From an uncultured Chloroflexales bacterium (GTDB lineage Bacteria; Chloroflexota; Chloroflexia; Chloroflexales; Chloroflexaceae), in NCBI GenBank assembly GCA_937918935.1, contig CAKZSI010000015.1, forward strand, positions 62,001-126,000: a DNA stretch of 64,000 nucleotides, in the 5' to 3' direction. Positions 51,530 through 59,542 of this stretch are shown one piece after another (position 1 is the first letter of the stretch; each line of letters starts with the position of its first letter). The position numbers and the translations under genes are program-made. Under the pieces are notes generated by a model, which worked only from the letters and a program-made list of their open reading frames with translations, was not told the DNA's origin and searched no databases.

Positions 51530-52441
51530 CTGAACGCCCTGGAACCAGTCCGGTACCTTGCGATCGGGCATATGACCCGCGATTGCCTGCCCGAAGGCAG
51601 CTACACGCCCGGCGGGACGGCGCTGTACGCCGCGGCGACGGTCGCCCGCCTCGGCGCACGCGCGGCAGTGCTCACCGCCGCCAATCCCGCCCATGTTCCC
51701 GCGACGCTGCCCCGCGTCACCACTGCTGGAACGGCCAGCACCGTCACTACCACCTTCGAGAATCGCTACGAATCCCGCGGGCGGCGCCAGTGGCTGCATG
51801 CCCTCGCGCCGCCGATACGCCTGGAGCATTTGCCCGCGGCCTGGCGCGCGGCTCCGGTGGTGCACCTCGCGCCCGTCGCCGGTGAGGTCGATCTGGCCTG
51901 GGCAGCGGCATTTCCGCACGCCCTGGTGGGGGTGACGCCGCAGGGATGGTTGCGCGCCTGGGACACACCCCTGCCGGCCCCCGTGCGCCCGGCGCCCTGG
52001 CGGCCCGCGGCTGCCCTGCTGCAACACGTGGACCTGATCGTCCTCAGCATTGAGGACGTTGGCGGCGACGAGGCCCTGGTCAGCCACTACGCCAGGCTCT
52101 GCCCGCTGGTAGCGGTGACACGGGGCGCGGCAGGGGCGACGCTCTATGTGGCGGGTGAACCACGATCCGTGCCGCCCTTCCCTGCGCTGGAGCGCGACCC
52201 GACCGGAGCGGGCGACGTCTTCGCCGCCGCGCTGCTACTGCGCCTGTGGGAAACCGGCAATGCCCTGGCCGCGGCAACCTATGCCAGCGCGGCGGCCGCC
52301 TGTGCCGTCGAAGGCCCCGGCCTCGTCTCGCTGCCCGATCGCATCGCCGTGGAGCGGCGCCTGCTGCACGGCCCTAGCGCTCCAGCCGATAGGGCACGCT
52401 GGTCACCACCGTACCCTTCTGATACATCAGCGCCGTCTTGA
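51530..52441 (+). CDS. PfkB-family carbohydrate kinase, probable CTG start
   Basis: A 303-residue ribokinase-fold kinase. SYTPGGTALYAAATVARLGA (about 25-44) is the substrate-binding Gly motif. The C-terminal DPTGAGDVFAAALLLRLWE (about 224) holds the catalytic Asp and anion hole. The first ATG (51572) would remove the first beta strand (RYLAIGHMTRD). The frame upstream to the stop at 51524 holds only CTG codons (51530, 51539), so a CTG start at 51530 is proposed. No clear ribosome site is seen. The last 18 residues overlap the convergent kimA-like gene by 68 bp. Substrate unknown. Confidence 0.78.
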   Translation: MNALEPVRYLAIGHMTRDCLPEGSYTPGGTALYAAATVARLGARAAVLTAANPAHVPATLPRVTTAGTASTVTTTFENRYESRGRRQWLHALAPPIRLEHLPAAWRAAPVVHLAPVAGEVDLAWAAAFPHALVGVTPQGWLRAWDTPLPAPVRPAPWRPAAALLQHVDLIVLSIEDVGGDEALVSHYARLCPLVAVTRGAAGATLYVAGEPRSVPPFPALERDPTGAGDVFAAALLLRLWETGNALAAATYASAAAACAVEGPGLVSLPDRIAVERRLLHGPSAPADRARWSPPYPSDTSAPS

Positions 52442-54227
52442 TCAACCAGCCGGTCTGGTTGTGCAGCAGGTGCTCCCACCAGCGGGCAGGCACAAACTCC
52501 GGCAGGATCACCGTAACCATGCCGTCCTTGTAGTGCGACTGCACCTCGGCAATGTAGCTGCGCAGCGGTCTGAGCAAGGAGCGGAAGGGCGACTCCAGCA
52601 CCACCAGGGGCACATCGCAGCCCCACTCGCGCCAGCGCACCCGCAGCCGCTCAGTCTGCTCGGGATCGAGGTTGACGTACACGGCGGTTACATTGTCGGG
52701 GGCGATGGAGCGGGCGTACTGTAGCGCGGGAAGCACGCCCTTGTGGATGCCGCTGACCAGGATGATCGCCGTGTGGCGGCGCAGATCGGGGGGCTTGACC
52801 GCCGTGGAAAGGGAGAGTTGCTCGGCCACGCGCAGGTAATGCTGGTGAATGGCCTGAAAGATCAGCACGAGCGTGGGGATCAGGGTCAGCACGATCCAGG
52901 CGCCGTGGGTGAACTTGGTGATCGCCAGGATCACCAGGACAATCGCCGTGAGCAGCGTGCCCACCGTGCTGATCAGCGCCCCCCGTTCCCAACCCGGCTC
53001 GCGCATCCGTATCTGGCGCCGCACCATGCCCGCCTGCGACAGCGTGAAGGAGATGAACACCCCCACCGCATAGAGCGGCAGCATAGCGATCTCATTGGCC
53101 TGGAAGATCACCACCAGCAGCGCCGAGAAGAAGCCCAGGGCCAGAATGCCGTTCGAAAACACCAGGCGGTCGCCCCGTGAGGCGAACTGCCGGGGCATGA
53201 ACCGGTCGCGCGAGAGGAATGACGCCAGGCGCGGAAAGTCGGCGAAGGCGGTGTTGGCCGCCAGCACCAGGATGAGCGCCGTTGCGACCTGGATGCCAAA
53301 ATAGGCCGGGCCGGTTCCAACCACGGTGCGCGCAATCTGCGAGACGACCGTCTCGTGGGTGATCTCGTTGGGCACGGCCTGGTGCAGATGCGCCAGCCAG
53401 GTGATCCCCAGGAACATGGAGATCAGCAGCGTGGCCATGAGCGTCAGGGTAGCGGCGGCATTTTTTGCCTCCGGCGGCTTGAAGGCCTGCACCCCGTCGC
53501 TAATTGCCTCGATGCCGGTAAGCGCCGTACAGCCGGCGGCGAAGGCGCGCAGGATCAGCCAGAGACTCAGGGCCTCACCGACCTCGGGAACCGGCGGCGG
53601 AACGGGGTGAACCACCGGTGAGACGCCGTAGATTACGTCTTTGATGAGGGCGAACGCAATCAGGCCGAGGATGCTGACGACGAAGGTGTAGGTGGGCACG
53701 GCAAAGATTGCCCCGCTCTCCTTAACGCCCCGCAGGTTCGCCAGCGTCACCAGAGCAATACACAGCAGGGCGATCTCCACGGCGGCGTGCTTGAGCCCCG
53801 GGTAGCCCCAGGTGCTGGCCAGCGAGGTGATTGCCGCCACCCCGGCAGAGATACTGACCGCAACCGTCAACACATAGTCAATCAGCAGCGCCGCCGCGGC
53901 GATCAGGCCGGCCGTATCGCCCAGGTTGTCACGGCTGACGATATAGCCGCCCCCACCCCGCGGGTAGGCATGAATGGTCTGCCGGTACGAAAAGGCGACA
54001 ATCGCCAGCAGGGCGGCAATCGCTCCGCCGATCGGCAGCGCCAATCCCAGAGCATGTGTGCCCGCAAGGACAAGTACGGTTAAAATAGCCTCGGTGGCAT
54101 AGGCCACGGACGAGAGCGCGTCAGAAGAAAATACGGCCAGCGCCGTGGTGCGCGTGAGCCGTTCTTGATGCTGTTGTTCAGTGGCAATGGGCTTGCCGAC
54201 CAGAAAACGTTTGATCTGCGATGCCAT
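52374..54227 (-). CDS. APC-superfamily potassium importer, KimA-like
   Basis: A 617-residue protein with about 12 membrane helices (about 30-440) and a C-terminal cytosolic domain of about 160 residues with a universal-stress-like Rossmann pattern (HTAIILVSGIHKGVLPALQY). The N-terminus MASQIKRFLVGKPIATEQQH, then TTALAVFSSDALSSVAYATE, matches KimA/YdaO-type K+ importers, which take up potassium with protons and are inhibited by c-di-AMP in Firmicutes. An in-frame ATG at 54353 would add 42 residues encoded by the leader; I prefer ATG 54227. A leader attenuator precedes it. Confidence 0.86.
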   Translation of the reverse strand: MASQIKRFLVGKPIATEQQHQERLTRTTALAVFSSDALSSVAYATEAILTVLVLAGTHALGLALPIGGAIAALLAIVAFSYRQTIHAYPRGGGGYIVSRDNLGDTAGLIAAAALLIDYVLTVAVSISAGVAAITSLASTWGYPGLKHAAVEIALLCIALVTLANLRGVKESGAIFAVPTYTFVVSILGLIAFALIKDVIYGVSPVVHPVPPPVPEVGEALSLWLILRAFAAGCTALTGIEAISDGVQAFKPPEAKNAAATLTLMATLLISMFLGITWLAHLHQAVPNEITHETVVSQIARTVVGTGPAYFGIQVATALILVLAANTAFADFPRLASFLSRDRFMPRQFASRGDRLVFSNGILALGFFSALLVVIFQANEIAMLPLYAVGVFISFTLSQAGMVRRQIRMREPGWERGALISTVGTLLTAIVLVILAITKFTHGAWIVLTLIPTLVLIFQAIHQHYLRVAEQLSLSTAVKPPDLRRHTAIILVSGIHKGVLPALQYARSIAPDNVTAVYVNLDPEQTERLRVRWREWGCDVPLVVLESPFRSLLRPLRSYIAEVQSHYKDGMVTVILPEFVPARWWEHLLHNQTGWLIKTALMYQKGTVVTSVPYRLER

Positions 54228-54282
54228 ACGGGTCAGCCCTTCAAGCTGGTCACCGGCAGCCGGTCGTGATAGGAGCGCAAAG

Positions 54283-54320
54283 AAAAAAACCTGACTACCG
54301 TGGCAGTCAGGTTCTACCTG
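54283..54320 (-). promoter_or_regulatory. Leader attenuator of the kimA-like gene
   Basis: On the minus strand, AACCTGACT (54305-54313) pairs with AGTCAGGTT (54288-54296), followed by seven U: a complete intrinsic terminator 56 nt before the start codon. Immediately before it, CAGGT-AGA-ACCTG (54320 down to 54308) forms a hairpin that uses the same ACCTG, so the two stems exclude each other. A GGACC...GGTCC stem lies further 5'. Confidence 0.7.
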
Positions 54321-54377
54321 TCGGACCGTGCGGGGGTAATGGTCCTTGTCCATTCGTCATAAGCCTAGTGTGCCAGC

Positions 54378-54386
54378 ACTATAGCA
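54378..54386 (-). promoter_or_regulatory. Extended -10 promoter of the kimA-like gene
   Basis: On the minus strand TG-C-TATAGT, with TTGACG 20 bp upstream of TATAGT. It predicts a leader of about 145 nt that contains the attenuator. Confidence 0.5.
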
Positions 54387-54464
54387 AAATGTTGGCCCTT
54401 GCACGTCAATGTTTCTCGCCAGTGCGTGATGATCCTTCAACTCTTTACCGCGGTTGGCGGGTGT

Positions 54465-54483
54465 GGGAAAACCTGGTTTTCCC
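54465..54483. repeat. GGGAAAACCTGGTTTTCCC perfect palindrome
   Basis: Perfect 19-bp variant of the dispersed palindrome, between the divergent kimA-like and ABC ATPase genes. A third, degenerate copy is at about 54565-54583, and a GAGGGTGCAGACCTCTGCACCTC hairpin lies between them. Confidence 0.8.
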
Positions 54484-54683
54484 TCGCCCCTGCCTGCTGG
54501 CAGGGTCTGGGAGGGTGCAGACCTCTGCACCTCCCCGCAACGGGCCGCTCGACAAAACCAGGGTAGGGAAACCTGGTCTCCCCTCGCCGCTTCCTGCCGG
54601 GAGGGCTGCGGCCGCAGCGCAGCGGTATCTGGTGTAGAATATCACAAGTCCCGGTTTACTTGAGTACAGAACTGACACGAACC

Positions 54684-55631
54684 ATGACCGAGCTGGCAAT
54701 TATCGCCCGTGGGTTGCGCAAGCAGTACGGCACGGTGATCGCGGTTGATGGAATCGACCTGGCGGTCCCCGCCGGGACGATCTACGCTCTGTTGGGGCCG
54801 AACGGGGCGGGCAAGACGACGACGATCAATATGCTCACCACCCTGGCCGTGCCCACGGCGGGTGAGGCGTCGGTGTGCGGCTACGACGTCGTCCGGCAGG
54901 CTGACCGGGTGCGCGCGTGCATCGGGGTGACGTTTCAGGACATTGTGCTCGATGCCGATCTGACGGGCCGGGAAGTGCTCGACATCCACGGCCGGCTCTA
55001 TCGCCAGCCCGCCGCCGTGCGCCGCCAGCGCATCGCGGAACTGGTGGATCTGGTGCAACTGGGTGAGGCGATCGACCGGCGCGTGCGCACCTACTCGGGC
55101 GGGATGAAGCGCCGGCTGGAACTGGCCCGTGGGCTGATGACCGATCCCCGGGCGCTCTTTCTTGACGAGCCGACGCAGGGGCTCGATCCGCAGAATCGGG
55201 TGGGAATCTGGAGCTATATCCGGACCCTGAACCGCGAGCGCGGCCTGACGTTGCTGCTCACCACCCACTACATGGACGAGGCGGAGGCCCTGGCCAGCCG
55301 GGTGGGCATCGTTGACCGGGGGCGCCTGGTGGCTGAAGGGACGCCGGGTGATCTGGCGGCCAGCCTGGGCGCCGATGTGATCCGCGTGCGTGGCTCCGGG
55401 GATCAGGCCCATTTCGTGTCGCATGTTGCGGCGCTACCCTTCGTCGCGCGCGTTGAGACCGACCCGGAAGCGGCGATGGTCCTGGTGTACGTGGACAGCG
55501 GCAGCCGACGCCTGGTCGAGGTGGTGGGCCTGGCCAGCGGCAATGGCTTTGTGGTCGAAGACGTTACCGTGTCGCGCCCGGGCCTGGGGGATGTGTTTCT
55601 GCACCATACCGGGCGGGCGCTCCGTGATTGA
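54684..55631 (+). CDS. ABC transporter ATP-binding protein (DrrA-like)
   Basis: A 315-residue ABC ATPase of the daunorubicin-resistance/ABC-2 class. Walker A is GPNGAGKTTTINML (about 38-51), the Q-loop FQDIVLDADLTG (about 85), the signature TYSGGMKRRLELARGLMTDP (about 137) and Walker B ALFLDEPTQGLDPQ (about 158), with the H-loop TTHYMDEAEAL. A DUF4162-like tail follows. ATG 54684 is preferred; a TTG at 54660 is in frame. It precedes the permease gene by 120 bp, with a palindromic repeat between. Confidence 0.9.
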   Translation: MTELAIIARGLRKQYGTVIAVDGIDLAVPAGTIYALLGPNGAGKTTTINMLTTLAVPTAGEASVCGYDVVRQADRVRACIGVTFQDIVLDADLTGREVLDIHGRLYRQPAAVRRQRIAELVDLVQLGEAIDRRVRTYSGGMKRRLELARGLMTDPRALFLDEPTQGLDPQNRVGIWSYIRTLNRERGLTLLLTTHYMDEAEALASRVGIVDRGRLVAEGTPGDLAASLGADVIRVRGSGDQAHFVSHVAALPFVARVETDPEAAMVLVYVDSGSRRLVEVVGLASGNGFVVEDVTVSRPGLGDVFLHHTGRALRD

Positions 55632-55635
55632 GAAT

Positions 55636-55654
55636 GGGGAAACCAGCTTTCCCC
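55636..55654. repeat. GGGGAAACCAGCTTTCCCC palindromic repeat copy
   Basis: Near-perfect copy (centre CCAGC) between the ABC ATPase and its permease. If the genes form one operon, the hairpin is in their mRNA. Confidence 0.75.
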
Positions 55655-55751
55655 ACGCCCCTGCTTGAATAGAAGGACGTTGGAGACTCCGCCTCTCCAC
55701 GCCCATCTAAGACGGCAAGGTAGTGTCTAAGATAAGGAAAGGCCCATACCT

Positions 55752-56507
55752 ATGGACGCAACCCTGGTCATCTGGAACAAGCATATGACCAAGTTCCTCC
55801 GCAGCACCGAAGAACTGCTGGGTCTGTTGCTGCAGTCGGTGCTGTGGGTCGTGCTGTTCGGCGTAGGTATGCGCAGCATGATCGGGGAGGTGGACGGCAG
55901 CGACTATATGTCCTACATCCTGCCGGGGATCATCGCTTTGAGCGCCCTGGGTGGCGCGGTGGGCGGCGGCATGGTGCTGCTCGACGAGCGCCTGCGCGGC
56001 ATTCTGAAGGAGTACCTGGCCGCGCCTATACCCCGTCTGAGCATTCTCCTGGGCAGCGCCACCAGCACTGCGACCAAGGCGTTGTTCCAGGCTCTGATCA
56101 TGCTGGTGGTGGGCGTGCTGATGGGCGCCCGGCTCGCCCCCAACCCGCTCGGATGGCTGGTCTCCCTGCTCTTGCTGGCGCTCTTTGCGGTGGGCTTCAG
56201 CGGGATGGCCCTGGCCGTGGCCGCGGTCTCACGCTCGATCGCTGGCTATCACGGCATGATCTTCCTCTTCAACCTGCCGCTGCTCTTCGCTTCAAACGCT
56301 CTCTATCCGCTCGCCGTGCTGCCAGGATGGATGCTGACCATCGTCTTGCTCAATCCGACCACCTACCTGATCGACGCGGTGCGCGGGCTGGCCTTTGGCG
56401 CGCCCTTTACCCTCCCGCTGCCGCTGAGCGTGGCGGTGGTGACGCTGTTCGCCATCGTTTGCACCTGGCTGGCGCTGGGGGTATTTCGACGTTCAATCCG
56501 GGGGTGA
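55752..56507 (+). CDS. ABC-2 type transporter permease (DrrB-like)
   Basis: A 251-residue ABC-2 permease with six helices (about 22-40, 55-80, 103-128, 137-160, 166-190, 222-245). The conserved MSYILPGIIALSALGG, LKEYLAAPIPRLSILLG and LPLLFASNALYPLAVLPGWM match DrrB-type exporters. It pairs with the preceding ATPase to export a drug, lipid or glycan; its substrate cannot be told from sequence. Confidence 0.9.
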   Translation: MDATLVIWNKHMTKFLRSTEELLGLLLQSVLWVVLFGVGMRSMIGEVDGSDYMSYILPGIIALSALGGAVGGGMVLLDERLRGILKEYLAAPIPRLSILLGSATSTATKALFQALIMLVVGVLMGARLAPNPLGWLVSLLLLALFAVGFSGMALAVAAVSRSIAGYHGMIFLFNLPLLFASNALYPLAVLPGWMLTIVLLNPTTYLIDAVRGLAFGAPFTLPLPLSVAVVTLFAIVCTWLALGVFRRSIRG

Positions 56508-56522
56508 GGGGCACATCGCCCT

Positions 56523-56640
56523 TCAGGAGTCTGTAAAGTACGTTTCCTGGCATTTCCGCCCCCCCTTTCCAGCCTCCCTCCAACGGGGGGAGAGGGCTGG
56601 GGGTTGAGCGAAAAACGCTGTTTGCAGACTGCTCGGGCAT
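56523..56640 (+). repeat. Dispersed repeat, AGGAGTCTGT family, copy 3
   Basis: AGGAGTCTGTAAAGTACG, then TTTCCTGGCATTTCCGCCC and a CTCCCTCCAACGGGGGGAG hairpin, in plus orientation. It resembles the copies at 9795-9896 and 48945-49065. A perfect GGGGAAACCTGGTTTCCCC copy follows at 56647. Confidence 0.65.
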
Positions 56641-56646
56641 GGGTGT

Positions 56647-56665
56647 GGGGAAACCTGGTTTCCCC
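56647..56665. repeat. GGGGAAACCTGGTTTCCCC perfect palindrome
   Basis: Full 19-bp copy of the dispersed palindrome between the permease and the sirtuin gene, followed by a GAGGGCGGCGCCCTC companion hairpin at about 56709-56723. Confidence 0.85.
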
Positions 56666-56762
56666 ACCTCCCTCCAACCATCCGGGTTTATGTTAGGATG
56701 TTCTTGCGAGGGCGGCGCCCTCCCAGACCCTCTCATCCGGCGGGAAGGAACGAGAAAAGCGT

Positions 56763-57521
56763 ATGCGCACAGAGCTTGGGCGAGCGATTGAACTGGCGGC
56801 GGCAGCTCAACGGGCGGTGGTGCTCACCGGCGCCGGTTTCAGCCGGCCCTCCGGCATCCCCGATTTTCGCAGCCCGGACGGCCTCTGGGCCCGCAGCGAC
56901 CCCTCTGAGGTAGCGTCGCTGCGGGCGTTCCGACGTGATCCCGACGGCTTCTACCGCTGGCTCAACGACCTGCTTGACCCGATCCTGGCGGCGCGTCCAA
57001 ACCCGGCGCATCTGGCCATCGCCGAATTCGAAGCCGCCGGGCGGGTGACGGGGGTGATCACCCAGAACATTGACGGGTTGCACCAGCAGGCAGGATCGCG
57101 CCGCGTCTACGAACTCCACGGGCACCTGCGGACGGCGACGTGTTTCGAGTGCGAACGGCAGGCGCCCGGCGAGAAGTTGCTGCCGATGATCCGACAGGGA
57201 CGTGCGCCACGCTGCTCGTGTGGCGGGGTGTTCAAGCCTGATGTCGTGCTCTTCGACGAGGAGTTGCCGCGAGGGTTGCTCTGGCTGGCCCACGCCCTGC
57301 TCGAACAGTGCGACCTGCTACTGGTGGCCGGCACGTCGCTCGAAGTGGCCCCCGTCTGCGACCTGCCGCTGATCGCCGCGCGCCGCGGCGCCCGGGTTAT
57401 CATCGTTAACCTGGAGGAGACGTATCTGGACGAACAGGCCGATGCGGTGATCCGCGAGGACGTGGCGACAGCCATTCCAGCGATCGTCGCCGGGGCGCTG
57501 GAGCGGGGCGGACGGCAGTAG
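56763..57521 (+). CDS. NAD-dependent protein deacylase (sirtuin, SIR2 family)
   Basis: A 252-residue sirtuin. NAD site [19 protein letters not shown] (about 19-37), [12 protein letters not shown] (about 100), the catalytic His in YELHGHLR (about 120), and a zinc site CFEC (about 129) plus CSC (about 156). FDEELP and [11 protein letters not shown] (about 185) complete the fold. It removes acyl groups from lysine using NAD. In bacteria a common target is acetyl-CoA synthetase, but no such gene is nearby. Confidence 0.93.
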   Translation: MRTELGRAIELAAAAQRAVVLTGAGFSRPSGIPDFRSPDGLWARSDPSEVASLRAFRRDPDGFYRWLNDLLDPILAARPNPAHLAIAEFEAAGRVTGVITQNIDGLHQQAGSRRVYELHGHLRTATCFECERQAPGEKLLPMIRQGRAPRCSCGGVFKPDVVLFDEELPRGLLWLAHALLEQCDLLLVAGTSLEVAPVCDLPLIAARRGARVIIVNLEETYLDEQADAVIREDVATAIPAIVAGALERGGRQ

Positions 57522-57540
57522 CACGCACGTGTTCAGTGTT

Positions 57541-57605
57541 ACCGCGGAGGGCGCAGCAGGGCATATGCGGATGCCCTGGATGAAACCCTCCGCGCCCTCC
57601 GCGGT
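57541..57605. terminator. Long inverted repeat between convergent genes
   Basis: ACCGCGGAGGGCGC (57541-57554) is perfectly complementary to GCGCCCTCCGCGGT (57592-57605). An inner AGGGCAT/ATGCCCT hairpin adds a second stem. It lies between the convergent sirtuin and flavodoxin-like genes, so bidirectional 3'-end formation is likely, although no U-run is present. Confidence 0.55.
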
Positions 57606-57656
57606 GAGGACGTGTTGGCAGAGGTGAATGCCATCACGGTATGAGTGGCAGCCCCC

Positions 57657-58166
57657 TCAACGCTTCAGTCGTTCCGCAATTTCGGCTACGCGGCGGCCCA
57701 GCGCGCGGCCCTGGGCGCGGTCCTCGTCGGTAAGGCCGCCGATAGCGGTGGCGCCGTAGTAGGAGCCGGAACGCTCCATCGTCGGGGTCCACGGCAAGCC
57801 GACGATGATCATCCCACTGCCAAGTTCCCAGTGCAGCACGTTGAGCAGTGTAAACTCGGTGCCCGAGTGCCGCCCGGCGCTGCTGGTGAAGGCCGCGCCA
57901 ACCTTGCCCGCGAGCAGGCCCTCTTCCCACATATCCCCCGTTGTATCGAGCCAGCGTTTGAGCGAGCCTTTGATCCCCGTCCAGTTCGGCGTGCCGATGA
58001 TGATCGCGTCGGCCTCGAGCAGATCCTCGCGCGAGGCGTCGGGGAGCTTGAGGAGCGAGACGCTCGCACCCGCTACTTCCTGCGCCCCGGCGGCCACTTC
58101 TTGCGCCAGCGCGGCGAGGAGATCGCCGTGATCGTAGAGCACCAGCACCCGGCAGGAATCGCCCAT
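57657..58166 (-). CDS. Flavodoxin-fold NAD(P)H-dependent oxidoreductase (WrbA-like)
   Basis: A 169-residue flavodoxin-like protein. VLVLYDHGDLLAALAQEVAA (about 7) is the FMN phosphate region, then ADAIIIGTPNWTGIKGSLKR (about 51) and GKVGAAFTSSAGRHSGTEFT (about 85), characteristic of WrbA/NQO-type enzymes that bind FMN and reduce quinones. The C-terminus GSYYGATAIGG is conserved in WrbA. ATG 58166 has GGAGG 7 nt upstream. A perfect extended -10 lies about 140 bp upstream. Confidence 0.85.
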   Translation of the reverse strand: MGDSCRVLVLYDHGDLLAALAQEVAAGAQEVAGASVSLLKLPDASREDLLEADAIIIGTPNWTGIKGSLKRWLDTTGDMWEEGLLAGKVGAAFTSSAGRHSGTEFTLLNVLHWELGSGMIIVGLPWTPTMERSGSYYGATAIGGLTDEDRAQGRALGRRVAEIAERLKR

Positions 58167-58311
58167 GAGCGCACCTCCTTCACACGTGCCCGGCAACCCC
58201 GGCAGCACTGCGGATCGCAGCAGCCAGCCAGTTCAAGCGATCCGCGAGCCACCGCCAGGACCGGGTTTCGGCTCTTCTCTGTGTTGCGATTGAGGGTGGA
58301 TAATGGCCACT

Positions 58312-58320
58312 ATTATAGCA
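58312..58320 (-). promoter_or_regulatory. Extended -10 promoter of the WrbA-like gene
   Basis: On the minus strand TG-C-TATAAT, perfect extended -10, about 145 bp upstream of the ATG. The leader contains no open frame of note. Confidence 0.6.
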
Positions 58321-58675
58321 AACCCTGGCAGAGAGTGTGGTACGATCCGGGTAGGGGGCGAGCCGATGGGACGTCTCCGGGGCAAGCCCCCGACTGCACG
58401 TGTTTCGTTAGTTTCGGCGGCGTGGCCGCCCCAAACCCGCCACCGAAGGCGGTGTTGCACGCGCCCCGTGGTCAGAGGGGCCAGAGAAGCGGCTACCGGG
58501 TTTCTGCGCTGCCACTAAGCCGGGGTATGGGGCAACCTGGTTCCCCATGTGCCGAACCCGTTTACCATCTGGATCAGGGCGCTGCCAGGCGCCGGGGAGA
58601 TTGGGAAGGACGCACCCTCCCAGGAACATCCCCGGGTTCTGGCGCCCGCAGCGTGCGCCTATGGAGGATGACACC

Positions 58676-59542
58676 ATGCAGAATCTCAAGGAACAGATCC
58701 ACGTTGAGGCAACGACGGTCACGGTCGAAGGATTCCGCCTGCGGGTGCTGACGGCCGGTGAAGGGCCAGCGGTGCTGCTGTTGCACGGCTTCCTGGTGAA
58801 TGCCGATGACTGGCGCCCCACCATCGCCTGTCTGGCCGAGGCGGGGTACCGGGCCATAGCCCCCGACGCCCTGGGCTTCGGCCACTCGGACAAGCCAGGA
58901 GGCGCAGTCTACAGCCTCCAGCGTTATGCCAACCTCAATGCCGGCGTGCTCGACGCCCTGGGGGTGAAAACGGTCGCCGTGGTCGGGCACTCGATGGGAG
59001 GCAAACACGCCCTGGCGACGACGGTGCTGCACCCCGCCCGCGTCTCGCGGCTGCTGATCGCCGATAGTGAGGGCTTTATGCAGTTGCCGCTGTTTATGCG
59101 CAAAGGCGGCGCCCTGCCCTTCCTCGGCGAGGCCATCCTCTCACTCTCGGCGCTCCCGGCGGTGATCCGCATGCAACTCGGCGCCGCCTTCGCCGACCCG
59201 GCGCGCTACGTCACCCCCGAACTGATCGCCCGTGGGCGCGAGACCCTCGGCGATCCGCAGGTGCGCCACACTATGCTCTCCCTGAGTCGCCACTACGAGG
59301 CCAACGACCTCAGAGGCAGCGGCCTCTGGCCGCGCCTTGCGGATATCCGCGTCCCGACGCTGATCGTCTGGGGGGCGGAGGATCGCCTGTTCCCGGCGCG
59401 CTATGCGAAGGACGCCCAGGCCGCCATCCCTGACGCCCGGCTGGTGATCATTCCACGCTGCGGCCATTTCCCGCAGATTGAGGCTCAGGAGCAGTTTCAC
59501 GGGTTGCTGCTCGGCTTCCTGGCCGGTCAGGAGGTTCTCTGA
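58676..59542 (+). CDS. Alpha/beta hydrolase
   Basis: A 288-residue hydrolase. The oxyanion HG is in VLLLHGFLVNADDW (about 33), the nucleophile elbow GHSMGG (Ser about 105), the acid in VWGAEDRLFP (about 240) and the catalytic His in RCGHFPQIEAQ (about 267). A cap region with two helices is inserted after the elbow. Substrate unknown; haloalkane, ester and epoxide hydrolases and meta-cleavage hydrolases share this pattern. ATG 58676 has GGAGG 8 nt upstream. The 3' end overlaps the convergent GGDEF gene by 95 bp. Confidence 0.9.
   Translation: MQNLKEQIHVEATTVTVEGFRLRVLTAGEGPAVLLLHGFLVNADDWRPTIACLAEAGYRAIAPDALGFGHSDKPGGAVYSLQRYANLNAGVLDALGVKTVAVVGHSMGGKHALATTVLHPARVSRLLIADSEGFMQLPLFMRKGGALPFLGEAILSLSALPAVIRMQLGAAFADPARYVTPELIARGRETLGDPQVRHTMLSLSRHYEANDLRGSGLWPRLADIRVPTLIVWGAEDRLFPARYAKDAQAAIPDARLVIIPRCGHFPQIEAQEQFHGLLLGFLAGQEVL

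Noticed and set aside
54283-54386. ydaO-type c-di-AMP riboswitch before the kimA-like gene
   Set aside because: The aptamer space is only about 60 nt and the conserved ydaO blocks are not visible. Only an unassigned attenuator is claimed.
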